Assembly: GCA_017694795.1 (NCBI GenBank)
Contig: JADIMM010000085.1
Coordinates: forward strand, 1-63,276
Direction: 5' to 3'
Length of the DNA: 63,276 nucleotides
From: Candidatus Gallitreponema excrementavium
GTDB lineage: Bacteria > Spirochaetota > Spirochaetia > Treponematales > Treponemataceae
The number at the start of each line of letters is the position of its first letter. The first letter of the stretch is position 1. Of the stretch, positions 36,078-44,334 are shown one piece after another. The notes under the pieces are model-generated. The model was not told where the DNA came from. It ran no database searches and saw nothing but the letters and a program-made list of their open reading frames with translations. Position numbers and translations under genes: made by a program.

Positions 36078-38963
36078 TTACTTCCCTGTCTTTTTCTTTG
36101 ACTGGAGCATTTCATTGATATAGTAACCAGTGTAAGACTTTTCACACTTTGCGACTTCCTCCGGTGTTCCTATAGTAACAATTGTCCCCCCTCTGTCCCC
36201 GCCCTCCGGGCCTAAATCAATTATATTGTCTGCCTGCAGAATAACATCCAGATTGTGTTCTATCATTACAACTGTATTTCCCTGATCAACCAGTCTGTTT
36301 ATTACCGCCATAAGCTGTTTAACATCTGCAAAATGAAGCCCTGTTGTAGGTTCATCCAGTATGAACATGGTTTTCCCGGTGGATCTTTTGGAAAGTTCAT
36401 TTGCCAGCTTTACCCTCTGGGCTTCACCTCCTGAAAGGGTAAGGGCAGATTGACCAAGTTTAATATACCCCAATCCGACGGAAAGAAGTGTATCCAGTTT
36501 TCTGGCAATGTGGGGGATAGAACAGAAAAAGGATGAAGCTTCTTCTATTGTCATATCAAGAACATCAGCAATGCTTTTTCCCTTGTAAGTTACTTCCAGG
36601 GTTTCCTTGTTAAAACGCTTTCCGTTACAGACATCACAGGTTACATACACATCAGGAAGAAAATTCATCTCGATTGTGAGAGTTCCGTCACCCTGGCAAT
36701 GTTCACATCTTCCTCCCTTCACGTTAAATGAAAATCTTGAGGGTTTATAACCTTTTGCTTTAGCCTCAGGAAGAGAAGCATATAAATCCCTTATTCCGGT
36801 AAAGACCCCTACATAAGTGGCCGGATTAGATCTTGGGGTTCTGCCGATGGGGCTTTGATCGATATTGATTACCTTGTCAATTTCCCTTAAACCGGAAACA
36901 CTGTCGTATTTCCCCACCGGTAGGGAAGTCCTCATAACTTTATTTGACAGAAGTGGATAAAACACATCCTGAAGAAAAGTTGATTTACCGGAACCGGAAA
37001 CTCCCGTAATACATGTAAATTTTCCAAGAGGAATCTCAATATCAATGTTTTTCAGGTTGTGTTCTTTTACCCCTTTCACAAAAATAGATTTGCCGTTTCC
37101 TTCCCTCCGTTTTGGAGGTATGTCCATGGTCAGGGTACCTGCAAGATACTGTCCTGTAAGACTTTCCTTTACTTTCATGACCTCCTGCGGTGTTCCTTGT
37201 GCAACAATATTTCCTCCGTGGATTCCGGCTCCGGGACCTATGTCAACAATCCAGTCTGCTGTTCTAAGGGTCTGCTCATCATGTTCCACCACAATAAGAG
37301 TATTACCTAAATCCCTTAAATAAAGCAGGGTATCAATAAGTTTTTGATTGTCCCGCTGGTGTAGACCTATAGACGGTTCATCCAGAATGTATAAAACCCC
37401 TACAAGGCTGGAACCAATCTGGGTTGCAAGTCTGATTCTTTGGGATTCACCACCGGAAAGACTTGCTGAACTGCGGTTTAAAGTCAAATAATCCAATCCC
37501 ACATTTATGAGAAAGGTAAGCCGGGCCTTTATTTCTTTTAGTATCTGGTCGGCAATTTTATTTTCTGTCTCTGTCAAGTTAAGGTTATTGAAAAAATCAA
37601 GACTTTCGCTTATGGAAAGAGAACATAAATCATAGATGTTTTTTCCGCCTACTGTAACAGCCAGAGCCTCCGGCTTTAACCTTTTTCCACCACAAGCAGA
37701 ACAAAGACTTACAGACATATATGATTCGATTTTTTCTTTTTGTGCAGCCGAAAAGCTCTCCTGGTATCTCCTTTTTAAATCACTGTAAATACCCGGCCAT
37801 TTCTGCCTGTATTTGAAATGTCCGGTACCCTGCCGGTTTTCATAATAATATTCTATTTCATCAGGGGTACCATCAAACAGAAGTGATAATTGTTTTTTTG
37901 TATAATCCTTGAATGGGGTTTTAAGCGAAAAACCATAATAATCTGCAACGGCTTCCAGCCGGGAGCGGTTCCATGCAGAATCAGGATTATAGGGGGCAAG
38001 CCCCCCTTCTTCAAAGGATTTATTCATATCAGGGATTATGAGGTTAAAGTCGAATTCCTGCTTTTGTCCAAGCCCGGTACATTCCGGGCAGGCTCCAAAT
38101 GGATTATTAAACGAAAACATTCTCGGCTGGAGTTCAGGCATGGAAAAGCCGCAGTCTGGGCAGGCGTTTTTTCTTGAGAAAAAAACCTCTTTTTCTACAG
38201 GTTTGTTTTCCCCTTCTATCTCCTGAAAAACAGCCAGCATTATGTCGTTACCGAAATTAAGGGCTGTTTCAACTGATTCTGCAAGGCGTTTCCTTACTGT
38301 TTCGGAAATAACAAGCCTGTCTACTATTATTTCAATTGTGTGTTTTTTTTGCTTGTCCAAGGAAATCTTATCTTCGAGGGAAACAAACATTCCGTCAATT
38401 CTAGCCCGTGTAAAGCCGGCTTTTAACGCATCATCGATTATTTTCTGATGTTCACCTTTTTTTCCCCTTATGACCGGGGAAAGTATTTGAACCCTTGTCC
38501 CTTCTTTCCTGGTTAAAATCGAAGCTATAATCTGGTCTGTACTCTGCTCTGAAATTTCCCTGTTACATATAGGACAGTGGGGATGTCCGATTCTGGCATA
38601 TAAAAGCCTGTAATAATCATGTATTTCCGTTACAGTACCTACTGTAGACCGGGGATTCCGGTGGGTGGTTTTTTGCTCTATTGATATGGCAGGAGACAAA
38701 CCTTCTATGTAGTCAATATCCGGCTTGTCCATTCTGCCGAGAAACTGTCTGGCATAAGAAGACAGGGATTCCACATAACGCCTTTGCCCCTCGGCAAAAA
38801 TCGTATCAAAGGCAAGGGAACTTTTTCCGGATCCTGAAAGCCCTGAAATAACAATCAGCTTATTCCGTGGGAGCTCCAGAGTTATATTTTTAAGATTATG
38901 TTCCCTGGCACCGGCAATTATCAATTTATCCTGTTTGTTGAAATCTTCATTTTTGTTCATCAT
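36078..38963 (-). CDS. uvrA: Excinuclease ABC subunit UvrA
   Basis: Damage-recognition ATPase of nucleotide excision repair. The 961-aa protein has two ABC modules: Walker [10 protein letters not shown] near residue 40 and GVSGSGKST near residue 650, with signatures LSGGESQR and LSGGEAQR. Zinc fingers follow the pattern CPIC/CGFS and [15 protein letters not shown]. Family length is 940-960. The ribosome site before ATG 38963 is weak. It is downstream of a pseudouridine synthase gene and almost touches lptD, so a DNA repair gene drives an outer-membrane gene here. Confidence 0.97.
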   Translation of the reverse strand: MMNKNEDFNKQDKLIIAGAREHNLKNITLELPRNKLIVISGLSGSGKSSLAFDTIFAEGQRRYVESLSSYARQFLGRMDKPDIDYIEGLSPAISIEQKTTHRNPRSTVGTVTEIHDYYRLLYARIGHPHCPICNREISEQSTDQIIASILTRKEGTRVQILSPVIRGKKGEHQKIIDDALKAGFTRARIDGMFVSLEDKISLDKQKKHTIEIIVDRLVISETVRKRLAESVETALNFGNDIMLAVFQEIEGENKPVEKEVFFSRKNACPDCGFSMPELQPRMFSFNNPFGACPECTGLGQKQEFDFNLIIPDMNKSFEEGGLAPYNPDSAWNRSRLEAVADYYGFSLKTPFKDYTKKQLSLLFDGTPDEIEYYYENRQGTGHFKYRQKWPGIYSDLKRRYQESFSAAQKEKIESYMSVSLCSACGGKRLKPEALAVTVGGKNIYDLCSLSISESLDFFNNLNLTETENKIADQILKEIKARLTFLINVGLDYLTLNRSSASLSGGESQRIRLATQIGSSLVGVLYILDEPSIGLHQRDNQKLIDTLLYLRDLGNTLIVVEHDEQTLRTADWIVDIGPGAGIHGGNIVAQGTPQEVMKVKESLTGQYLAGTLTMDIPPKRREGNGKSIFVKGVKEHNLKNIDIEIPLGKFTCITGVSGSGKSTFLQDVFYPLLSNKVMRTSLPVGKYDSVSGLREIDKVINIDQSPIGRTPRSNPATYVGVFTGIRDLYASLPEAKAKGYKPSRFSFNVKGGRCEHCQGDGTLTIEMNFLPDVYVTCDVCNGKRFNKETLEVTYKGKSIADVLDMTIEEASSFFCSIPHIARKLDTLLSVGLGYIKLGQSALTLSGGEAQRVKLANELSKRSTGKTMFILDEPTTGLHFADVKQLMAVINRLVDQGNTVVMIEHNLDVILQADNIIDLGPEGGDRGGTIVTIGTPEEVAKCEKSYTGYYINEMLQSKKKTGK

Positions 38964-39062
38964 GAAATCAAAAACAATCCTGTTATGTCTATAAAAGTAA
39001 CCTGATTTTACTATAGTAAAAAAAAAACAGCAAGATAGAGAACCTTTAGGTTTATATTAAGC

Positions 39063-39695
39063 TTACAATTTATTCCAAAAAGAAAGAATATGTTCCGGAA
39101 CCGGACAGGTAAATATCTTCTTTTCTGCCGGGGATATATACAATTCGAGTTTTATTGCTGCCAGCATGAGCTTCTTAACCCCCATGTTTTTTTTCAGTTC
39201 CTTATTGAGTTTAAAGTTTCCGTATTTATCATCACCAATAATGGGATGACCTGCTTTTGCCATATGAATCCTGATTTGGTGCATTCTTCCTGTTTCGATA
39301 GATACAGCAAGTTTCGTAAAGTCTGATTTTTTTTCCAGAACCTTATATTTGGAAACTGCATTTACAAGCCTTCCATCTTTTTCCAAGGGAATTTTAATTA
39401 TTCCGCTGCTTGATTCCACATTTCCTGACACAAGGGCTATGTATTCTTTCTTTGTTTCCGGTGAATTTAGAATTTTTGAATATTTGGCAGCGGCTGTACT
39501 GGTTTTCCCGACTATTAAAATCCCTTCAGTGTCTTTATCAAGTCTGTGGATTAAAAAGTGTTTTTTTGAATAAATTCTGTCTATATCATCAATTAGCGGA
39601 TTAGAAATCCCTGCCCCGCCCTGTACTGCCACTCCGCAGGGTTTTATAATTGCAATAATATCCTGATTTTCAAACAAGACAGTGTAATTCCTCAT
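39063..39695 (-). CDS. RluA-family pseudouridine synthase
   Basis: Converts uridine to pseudouridine in rRNA or tRNA. The 210-aa protein consists of the catalytic domain only, without an S4 domain. The catalytic aspartate is in HRLDKDTEG (near residue 54). Other family segments are KEYIALVSG, ETGRMHQIRIHMAKAGHPIIGDDKYG and MLAAIKLEL. The exact target site cannot be told from sequence. AGGTAA precedes ATG 39695. It is about 100 bases upstream of uvrA on the same strand. Confidence 0.9.
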   Translation of the reverse strand: MRNYTVLFENQDIIAIIKPCGVAVQGGAGISNPLIDDIDRIYSKKHFLIHRLDKDTEGILIVGKTSTAAAKYSKILNSPETKKEYIALVSGNVESSSGIIKIPLEKDGRLVNAVSKYKVLEKKSDFTKLAVSIETGRMHQIRIHMAKAGHPIIGDDKYGNFKLNKELKKNMGVKKLMLAAIKLELYISPAEKKIFTCPVPEHILSFWNKL

Positions 39696-39823
39696 CTATA
39701 ATTACCTTAAATACTTAAAAAAAGTTCCCTTAAAAATCTTTAATATTGTGATAACTGGAGTATATTTTTTTGATTTACTGATGTCAATGTTAAATTTTTG
39801 TGACCTTTCTTTCTTTATGGTGT

Positions 39824-39829
39824 TATAAT
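39824..39829 (+). promoter_or_regulatory. Extended -10 promoter
   Basis: TG-T-TATAAT, a perfect extended -10, ends 18 bases before ATG 39848. Transcription would start near 39836, which excludes the in-frame ATG at 39800 as the start of the next gene. Confidence 0.55.
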
Positions 39830-39847
39830 TCAACAGGGGTTTATCTT

Positions 39848-41023
39848 ATGAGGAATTTTATTAAGTTTTTATGTATTGCAATTGCTGTTCTTTTTTTCCC
39901 GGTACTGGTTTATGGAGAATATGTGCAGGAACCGGGGGGGCTATGGTTAATCGATTTACCGGAAGGATTTATTTTAAGAGAGGCCTCTTCTGACGGAAAA
40001 AGATTTTTGTTTTCAAGTTCTGTTGTTCCCCTGGATGTAATTGCATTGGTATCAGAAAAAACAGAAAACAGTTCCGGGGAATTAAAAAGTATACTGAAAA
40101 GTCTCGGCAATACAGGTACGGAAACCGAAGTTTTTGAATGGGACGGTTTTGAATGCTGCTTTGGCAATTTGTATTTTCCTGTAAATCCGGGAACAGCAGA
40201 TAAGTCGTATTATAAAGGTGCAGGCCTCACTGTTCCCCTCGAAGGTAAAAAAGGCTTTTTTACTGTTCTTGCTTACTGTGAATCATATTGGGCAGATGAT
40301 TACAATGATTTTATGTATTCAATTTTGGATTCCGTTTGTGTAAAGGATAAACATTTGGTTTATCCTGGGCCCCTGACAACAAAAGAATTCCCTATGGATA
40401 GTTATTATGATGTAAAAATAAATATAAAGGGAAAGGATTTGTCTTTCAAAATGCCTGTAAAAAGTGCTGAAGCAAATCAAAGTGTTATAGAACGGGAATT
40501 CAGACTTTTGGAAACATATGGTTCTTCGCCCCTATTGTATTCAGCCTGGGAAAGGTATTACCGATTTATTTATAAAGATGCCTTTTCAAGAATCAGCGAC
40601 GGGGCTTTTGTGATAGGCAACCTGTTCCGGTTTGAAAAAGGGAGCATTCTTTCCGACTACGAATTTTCACAAAAACTCCTGGCTTTTATCCAGGAATTTG
40701 AATATCTGAGGGGGGTAACTTCCAGTGACTTTATCAACATTCCCGAATCCCTTTGCAAAATGAAGGGTGACTGTGACACAAGGTGTATTCTTTTTTTAGC
40801 TATCCTGCATCAAAACAACATCGACGGAATTATGATGCTTTCAAAGGAATTCAGTCATTCACTTGTTGCCGTAGATGTCCAGGGAACAGGTGCAAGGTTT
40901 CCCTTTAACGGGAAAAAATATCTTGTGGGGGAAACAACTGCAAAGGTGGATCTGGGACTTATTGATTCTGAACAGTCTGAAATTACCGCCTGGAAAGGAA
41001 TTTCTTTTCCAGGAATGTTATAA
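39848..41023 (+). CDS. Secreted transglutaminase-like protein
   Basis: A 391-aa exported protein with a signal peptide (FIKFLCIAIAVLFFPVLVYG). The C-terminal third carries GDCDTRCILFLAIL followed about 30 residues later by FSHSLVAVDV. This fits the Cys-His-Asp arrangement of the transglutaminase-like/papain-type fold, where the cysteine of GDCD is the nucleophile. The N-terminal 200 residues are of unknown fold. The start ATG 39848 is chosen because of the signal peptide, the AGGGG upstream and the promoter position. A role in envelope protein or peptidoglycan modification is possible but not shown. Confidence 0.7.
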   Translation: MRNFIKFLCIAIAVLFFPVLVYGEYVQEPGGLWLIDLPEGFILREASSDGKRFLFSSSVVPLDVIALVSEKTENSSGELKSILKSLGNTGTETEVFEWDGFECCFGNLYFPVNPGTADKSYYKGAGLTVPLEGKKGFFTVLAYCESYWADDYNDFMYSILDSVCVKDKHLVYPGPLTTKEFPMDSYYDVKINIKGKDLSFKMPVKSAEANQSVIEREFRLLETYGSSPLLYSAWERYYRFIYKDAFSRISDGAFVIGNLFRFEKGSILSDYEFSQKLLAFIQEFEYLRGVTSSDFINIPESLCKMKGDCDTRCILFLAILHQNNIDGIMMLSKEFSHSLVAVDVQGTGARFPFNGKKYLVGETTAKVDLGLIDSEQSEITAWKGISFPGML

Positions 41024-41056
41024 AAAAAGCCTGTTAACCGGTCAGGTTTCAGGCTT
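41022..41056 (-). terminator. Terminator after HTH-EIIA gene
   Basis: On the minus strand AAGCCTG/CAGGCTT (41027-41033 and 41050-41056) is followed by a T-run. A second exact hairpin, ACCGGAG/CTCCGGT (41077-41083 and 41098-41104), lies just before it. Confidence 0.65.
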
Positions 41057-41119
41057 GACATTCTTAAAAAAATTAAACCGGAGTCGTAAATACCTGTCTC
41101 CGGTACGGTCGAATACCCG

Positions 41120-41767
41120 TTAATATTCAAGTAGAAGGTTGTAAGCCTCTACCGGTTCCGTTACCTCCAAAAGCTTTTCCCTGAGTTCCTTATTTTTCAA
41201 CTTGGTACTGATAAAGGACAGGGTCTGGAGATAGTAGGCATGCTGGTTGTAAGCTGCGGCAATCATGAAAAGAATTCTGACAGGCTCGTCGTCAATACTC
41301 TGGAAGTCGATTATGTCTGACTTGCAGATTCCTACTGCCATGACTAAATCCGTTACAGAAGACAACCTGACATGAGGAATTGCTATACCACGCCCAATTG
41401 CTGTTGACATAAGCTCTTCCCTCTTGAGGATCTCTGTTTCCAATTCCTGACTGTTCTTAATCTGAGGTGCCGTACTCAATGTACCGGCCAAGGCAACCAA
41501 GGCATCTCTTTTTGTAGAATGGTTTAAAAAAACGATTCTATCCGGGGAAAGAATATTCTGAATCTGAACCGTCTGGAGACTTTGGGGTGTTTTATTTACG
41601 GCAAGCCTGTCGTTTACCCATTTTTCGATTTCGCTTTTCTTAAATCTCCAGACTGTACCGATTTTTCCCGCAGGAATTTCACCCTTTTGTGCCCAATCGT
41701 AGACAGTACGTTCTGAAACCCGCAGATACTTTGCCACCTCTTCTATTGTCAGTATATCATCTTCCAT
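41120..41767 (-). CDS. HTH-EIIA(Ntr/Fru) fusion regulator
   Basis: A 215-aa fusion of a DNA-binding domain with a PTS IIA domain. Residues 1-55 are an excisionase/MerR-type winged helix-turn-helix (TIEEVAKYLRVSERTVYDWAQKGEIPAGKIG). Residues about 68-213 are an EIIA of the fructose/nitrogen class with the phosphorylatable His132 in GIAIPHVRL. Phosphorylation state could control DNA binding, linking PTS signalling to transcription; this is inference. No sugar permease genes are nearby, which favours a regulatory, PtsN-like role. AAGGAAA precedes ATG 41767. Such HTH-IIA fusions occur in other spirochetes. Confidence 0.85.
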   Translation of the reverse strand: MEDDILTIEEVAKYLRVSERTVYDWAQKGEIPAGKIGTVWRFKKSEIEKWVNDRLAVNKTPQSLQTVQIQNILSPDRIVFLNHSTKRDALVALAGTLSTAPQIKNSQELETEILKREELMSTAIGRGIAIPHVRLSSVTDLVMAVGICKSDIIDFQSIDDEPVRILFMIAAAYNQHAYYLQTLSFISTKLKNKELREKLLEVTEPVEAYNLLLEY

Positions 41768-41803
41768 CCAATAATTTCCTTTTCAATTGTTTTATTTAAT
41801 AAT

Positions 41804-41832
41804 ATTTTGTATCAAATGTTATGATATGTCAA
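41804..41832 (-). promoter_or_regulatory. Candidate promoter for HTH-EIIA gene
   Basis: Perfect TTGACA (41827-41832 on the minus strand), 17 bases, CAAAAT (41804-41809); the -10 is a four-of-six match. Confidence 0.4.
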
Positions 41833-41859
41833 GAGTTTCCTATATTCAACAGGCATAAT

Positions 41860-42270
41860 TTACAGGTCTTTTAATTTTTCCAGGCTGTTGAAAGGGTAAA
41901 GCTCTCTTATTGAAACTTTGATAAGTTCTTTTTCCGATGTTCCGAATATTACGGGAAAATCATCGTTACAAAATTCCGATATTACCTGCCTGCATATTCC
42001 GCAGGGACTTACCGGATCCGGGCTTTTTGGAGCTGCTACGGCAAGGGCCTTGAAATCCCTGCACCCAGAAGAAACAGCTTTTACAATGGCTGTCCTTTCA
42101 GCACAAATTCCAGCTCCATATGAACGGTTCTCAACGTTGCAGCCTGTAAAAATCCCGTTTCCGGTTGCCAAGGCAGCTCCGACGGGAAAATCTGAATAAG
42201 GGGCATAAGCATTTTTAGAAGCTTCCAAGGCAATTTGAAAAAGTTTAATATCTTCGCAGTCAATTTTCAT
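41860..42270 (-). CDS. cdd: Cytidine deaminase
   Basis: Zinc hydrolase that deaminates cytidine and deoxycytidine in pyrimidine salvage. The 136-aa protein has the catalytic CAERTA (zinc cysteine and proton-shuttle glutamate) and PCGICRQVISEF with the other two zinc cysteines. YSDFPVGAAL and CNVENRSYG are the substrate-binding segments. The size fits the homotetrameric class. It is read leftward toward the HTH-EIIA gene across a promoter-bearing gap. Confidence 0.95.
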   Translation of the reverse strand: MKIDCEDIKLFQIALEASKNAYAPYSDFPVGAALATGNGIFTGCNVENRSYGAGICAERTAIVKAVSSGCRDFKALAVAAPKSPDPVSPCGICRQVISEFCNDDFPVIFGTSEKELIKVSIRELYPFNSLEKLKDL

Positions 42271-42294
42271 ACATCAATCCTGTACAAAGTTTTA

Positions 42295-42323
42295 TTGCAA
42301 ACACAAGCAATACATGATATTAT
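42295..42323 (+). promoter_or_regulatory. Candidate promoter, near-leaderless transcript
   Basis: TTGCAA (42295-42300), 17 bases, TATTAT (42318-42323). The predicted transcript start is only about five bases before ATG 42335, and no Shine-Dalgarno sequence is present. Confidence 0.45.
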
Positions 42324-42334
42324 AACACGGTATT

Positions 42335-43417
42335 ATGAATGCAAAAAAAATTTTTAAATACATTTTGATTATTGTTTTGTGTGTCCTGGTTGTATATCTG
42401 TTTGTGGCTGTAAGGCCTCTTAACCGGGAGCTTTCCTTCAAACCTGAATGGACAATTGATATTTATTCCAGTCAGCTCTCCCCTCTCCCTGAAAAAGAAC
42501 CGGGGGTTGGCGATGAACTTATACCATTCCGGATTGGAAACACTTTGGGGTTTGTTACCGGAAGCGGTGTATTGGTTAACAGGCAGAATTTAGCATACGA
42601 TGGCACAGTTGGAAATAATCTGTATTGTCTTTATTCACAGACCCAGATAAAGTCGGATTTTTACGGTACAGACGGTAAACTTTCGGTTTCAATTAAAGAC
42701 AGTGGGTTTCCTTTTATTACGGATTATGGTATCTATATCTTTTCCCCGGGGGGTGATTCTGTTGCAGCATACGATTTTCAGGGGAATCTTGTTTGGGAAA
42801 GACAAAGTTCGGATGTAATAACTGCGTTCAATGACTCTGAAAGCGGAACAATACTTGGTTATAGTAACGGACAGCTTACGTACATAGACAAAAATGGCGA
42901 AACGGTTTTTTCGTTTATTCCGGGTGGAAGCCAATATCCCTTGATTTTCGGTGCCGCCATAAGTTCCGACGGCAGGTATGCGGCATGTATCTCAGGTGTA
43001 GAAAATCAGAGATTTATCTTAATAAGTATAAAAGACAAGCAATATAAGATAATACACCACGAATATCTTTCCCAGGATATAAAGACGAATCTATTGGTAC
43101 AGTTTGATAATGATTCCGGCTATGTATATTACCAGAGGGCAGAAGGACTGGGGGTTGTTTCGTTAAAAACAAAAAAAGTGCATATAATACCGGTAAAAGG
43201 AAGGGTTGCGTATATAGGAACTGATAACAGCAATCTCACAGCTGTTCTTTCAATAACCGGAGATGGTGAAAATATAGTTTCGATTTACGAAAATCCTTAT
43301 TATCTTTTGGCTGAAACAAAATTCAGTTGTAACGATTCTTATTTAATACAAAGGGGTAATTCGATTTACCTTGGAATCGATAAAACTTTAAGCAAAATAA
43401 ATCTTTTGGAGCAGTAA
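42335..43417 (+). CDS. Membrane-anchored beta-propeller-like protein
   Basis: A 360-aa protein anchored by one N-terminal span (about residues 8-28, YILIIVLCVLVVYLFVAV), with the rest outside the inner membrane. The body has repeated beta-strand units (AAYDFQGNLVWERQS, LTYIDKNGETVFSF, YAACISGVENQRFILIS) that resemble PQQ/WD-like propeller blades. No catalytic motif is seen and I do not recognise a named family. Its stop overlaps the start of the LytM-like gene (TAATG), so the two are made together and probably work together in the envelope. Confidence 0.7.
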   Translation: MNAKKIFKYILIIVLCVLVVYLFVAVRPLNRELSFKPEWTIDIYSSQLSPLPEKEPGVGDELIPFRIGNTLGFVTGSGVLVNRQNLAYDGTVGNNLYCLYSQTQIKSDFYGTDGKLSVSIKDSGFPFITDYGIYIFSPGGDSVAAYDFQGNLVWERQSSDVITAFNDSESGTILGYSNGQLTYIDKNGETVFSFIPGGSQYPLIFGAAISSDGRYAACISGVENQRFILISIKDKQYKIIHHEYLSQDIKTNLLVQFDNDSGYVYYQRAEGLGVVSLKTKKVHIIPVKGRVAYIGTDNSNLTAVLSITGDGENIVSIYENPYYLLAETKFSCNDSYLIQRGNSIYLGIDKTLSKINLLEQ

Positions 43418-44256
43418 TGAAAAAAGCCTTTATATATTTTCTATTTGTAATTTTTATTGTACCGGTTTTTTCCCTTGAAATCCCTTCAGATGGGGTTATG
43501 GATTCTGTTCTGGGTAAAACCATGTATGATGAAATTGAACGTGGTATAACCTACTCTGACTCAGAAAGTGTAAGGGCTTCAGGGCATGGTTTTTTACTGA
43601 TGAAATTCCAAAAAAGATTCGGGTTTCCTTCAGCAATGGGGAACAGTATTATTATTGCCCATGACAACGGACTGTTATCAGTATACGGGAATCTTGAGGA
43701 AAACTCGGTTATTGAATTCGATAACATCCAGTCAGGTTCAACCATCGCAAGAACCGGAAGTTCCGCTTTTGGTAATCCCGGGGATTTACTTTTTCAGGTT
43801 ATTGATACAATACAAAAGGCAAAGTTGAATCCACTCCTGCTCTTGCCCGAAATCCAGGACAAAAGCCGTCCGGCATTGGATTCCCTTATGCTTACAAGCT
43901 CACAGGGAACGGACTACACGGTATACCAAAACAGAAGAATCAGGCCCGGAGAGTACAAAATTTATGTTTCTTCGTATGATACTATAGGACGTCCTGGCGT
44001 GAGGATGCCTGTTTACAAAACTACTTTTTTTGTAAACGGTGAGGAAAAATGTGAGATGAGGTCTGAAACCCTGAAAGAGAAAGACGGAATACTCTACTAT
44101 TCCGCGGACTCAGACATAAAAATAAAACCCGATTCCGGTAAAGGAACAGAGATAGGCAGCGTACTGTTAAGACCTGGGAAAAACACTGTTTCTATAGAAC
44201 TTGTAGACTTGGCAAAGAATTCCAGTACCTTCAACTGGGTAATTTGGGTTGAATAA
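43417..44256 (+). CDS. Secreted LytM/M23-like protein, probably inactive
   Basis: A 279-aa protein with a signal peptide (FIYFLFVIFIVPVFSL). Residues about 60-150 follow the M23 peptidase outline: GNSIIIAHDNGLLSVYGNL, then IQSGSTIARTGSSAFGNPGDLLFQV and NPLLLLPE. The zinc-binding HLHFE stretch is replaced by DLLFQV, and the first H-x(n)-D site is also not intact. It is therefore likely a pseudopeptidase that binds or regulates a peptidoglycan enzyme, as EnvC/NlpD do. The C-terminus is beta-rich. It is translationally coupled to the upstream propeller-like gene. Confidence 0.65.
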   Translation: MKKAFIYFLFVIFIVPVFSLEIPSDGVMDSVLGKTMYDEIERGITYSDSESVRASGHGFLLMKFQKRFGFPSAMGNSIIIAHDNGLLSVYGNLEENSVIEFDNIQSGSTIARTGSSAFGNPGDLLFQVIDTIQKAKLNPLLLLPEIQDKSRPALDSLMLTSSQGTDYTVYQNRRIRPGEYKIYVSSYDTIGRPGVRMPVYKTTFFVNGEEKCEMRSETLKEKDGILYYSADSDIKIKPDSGKGTEIGSVLLRPGKNTVSIELVDLAKNSSTFNWVIWVE

Positions 44257-44293
44257 ATACTTGTATCCGTGGAATACCGGCAGAAAAAATAAT

Positions 44294-44333
44294 TCCCGGG
44301 AAGATTTTGCAGAAAAATCCCCCGGGATTTTTT
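44294..44333. terminator. Bidirectional terminator
   Basis: CCCGGG at 44295-44300 pairs with CCCGGG at 44321-44326. TTTTTT follows on the plus strand and an A-run precedes, giving U-runs on both transcripts of the convergent genes. Confidence 0.65.
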
Positions 44334-44334
44334 A

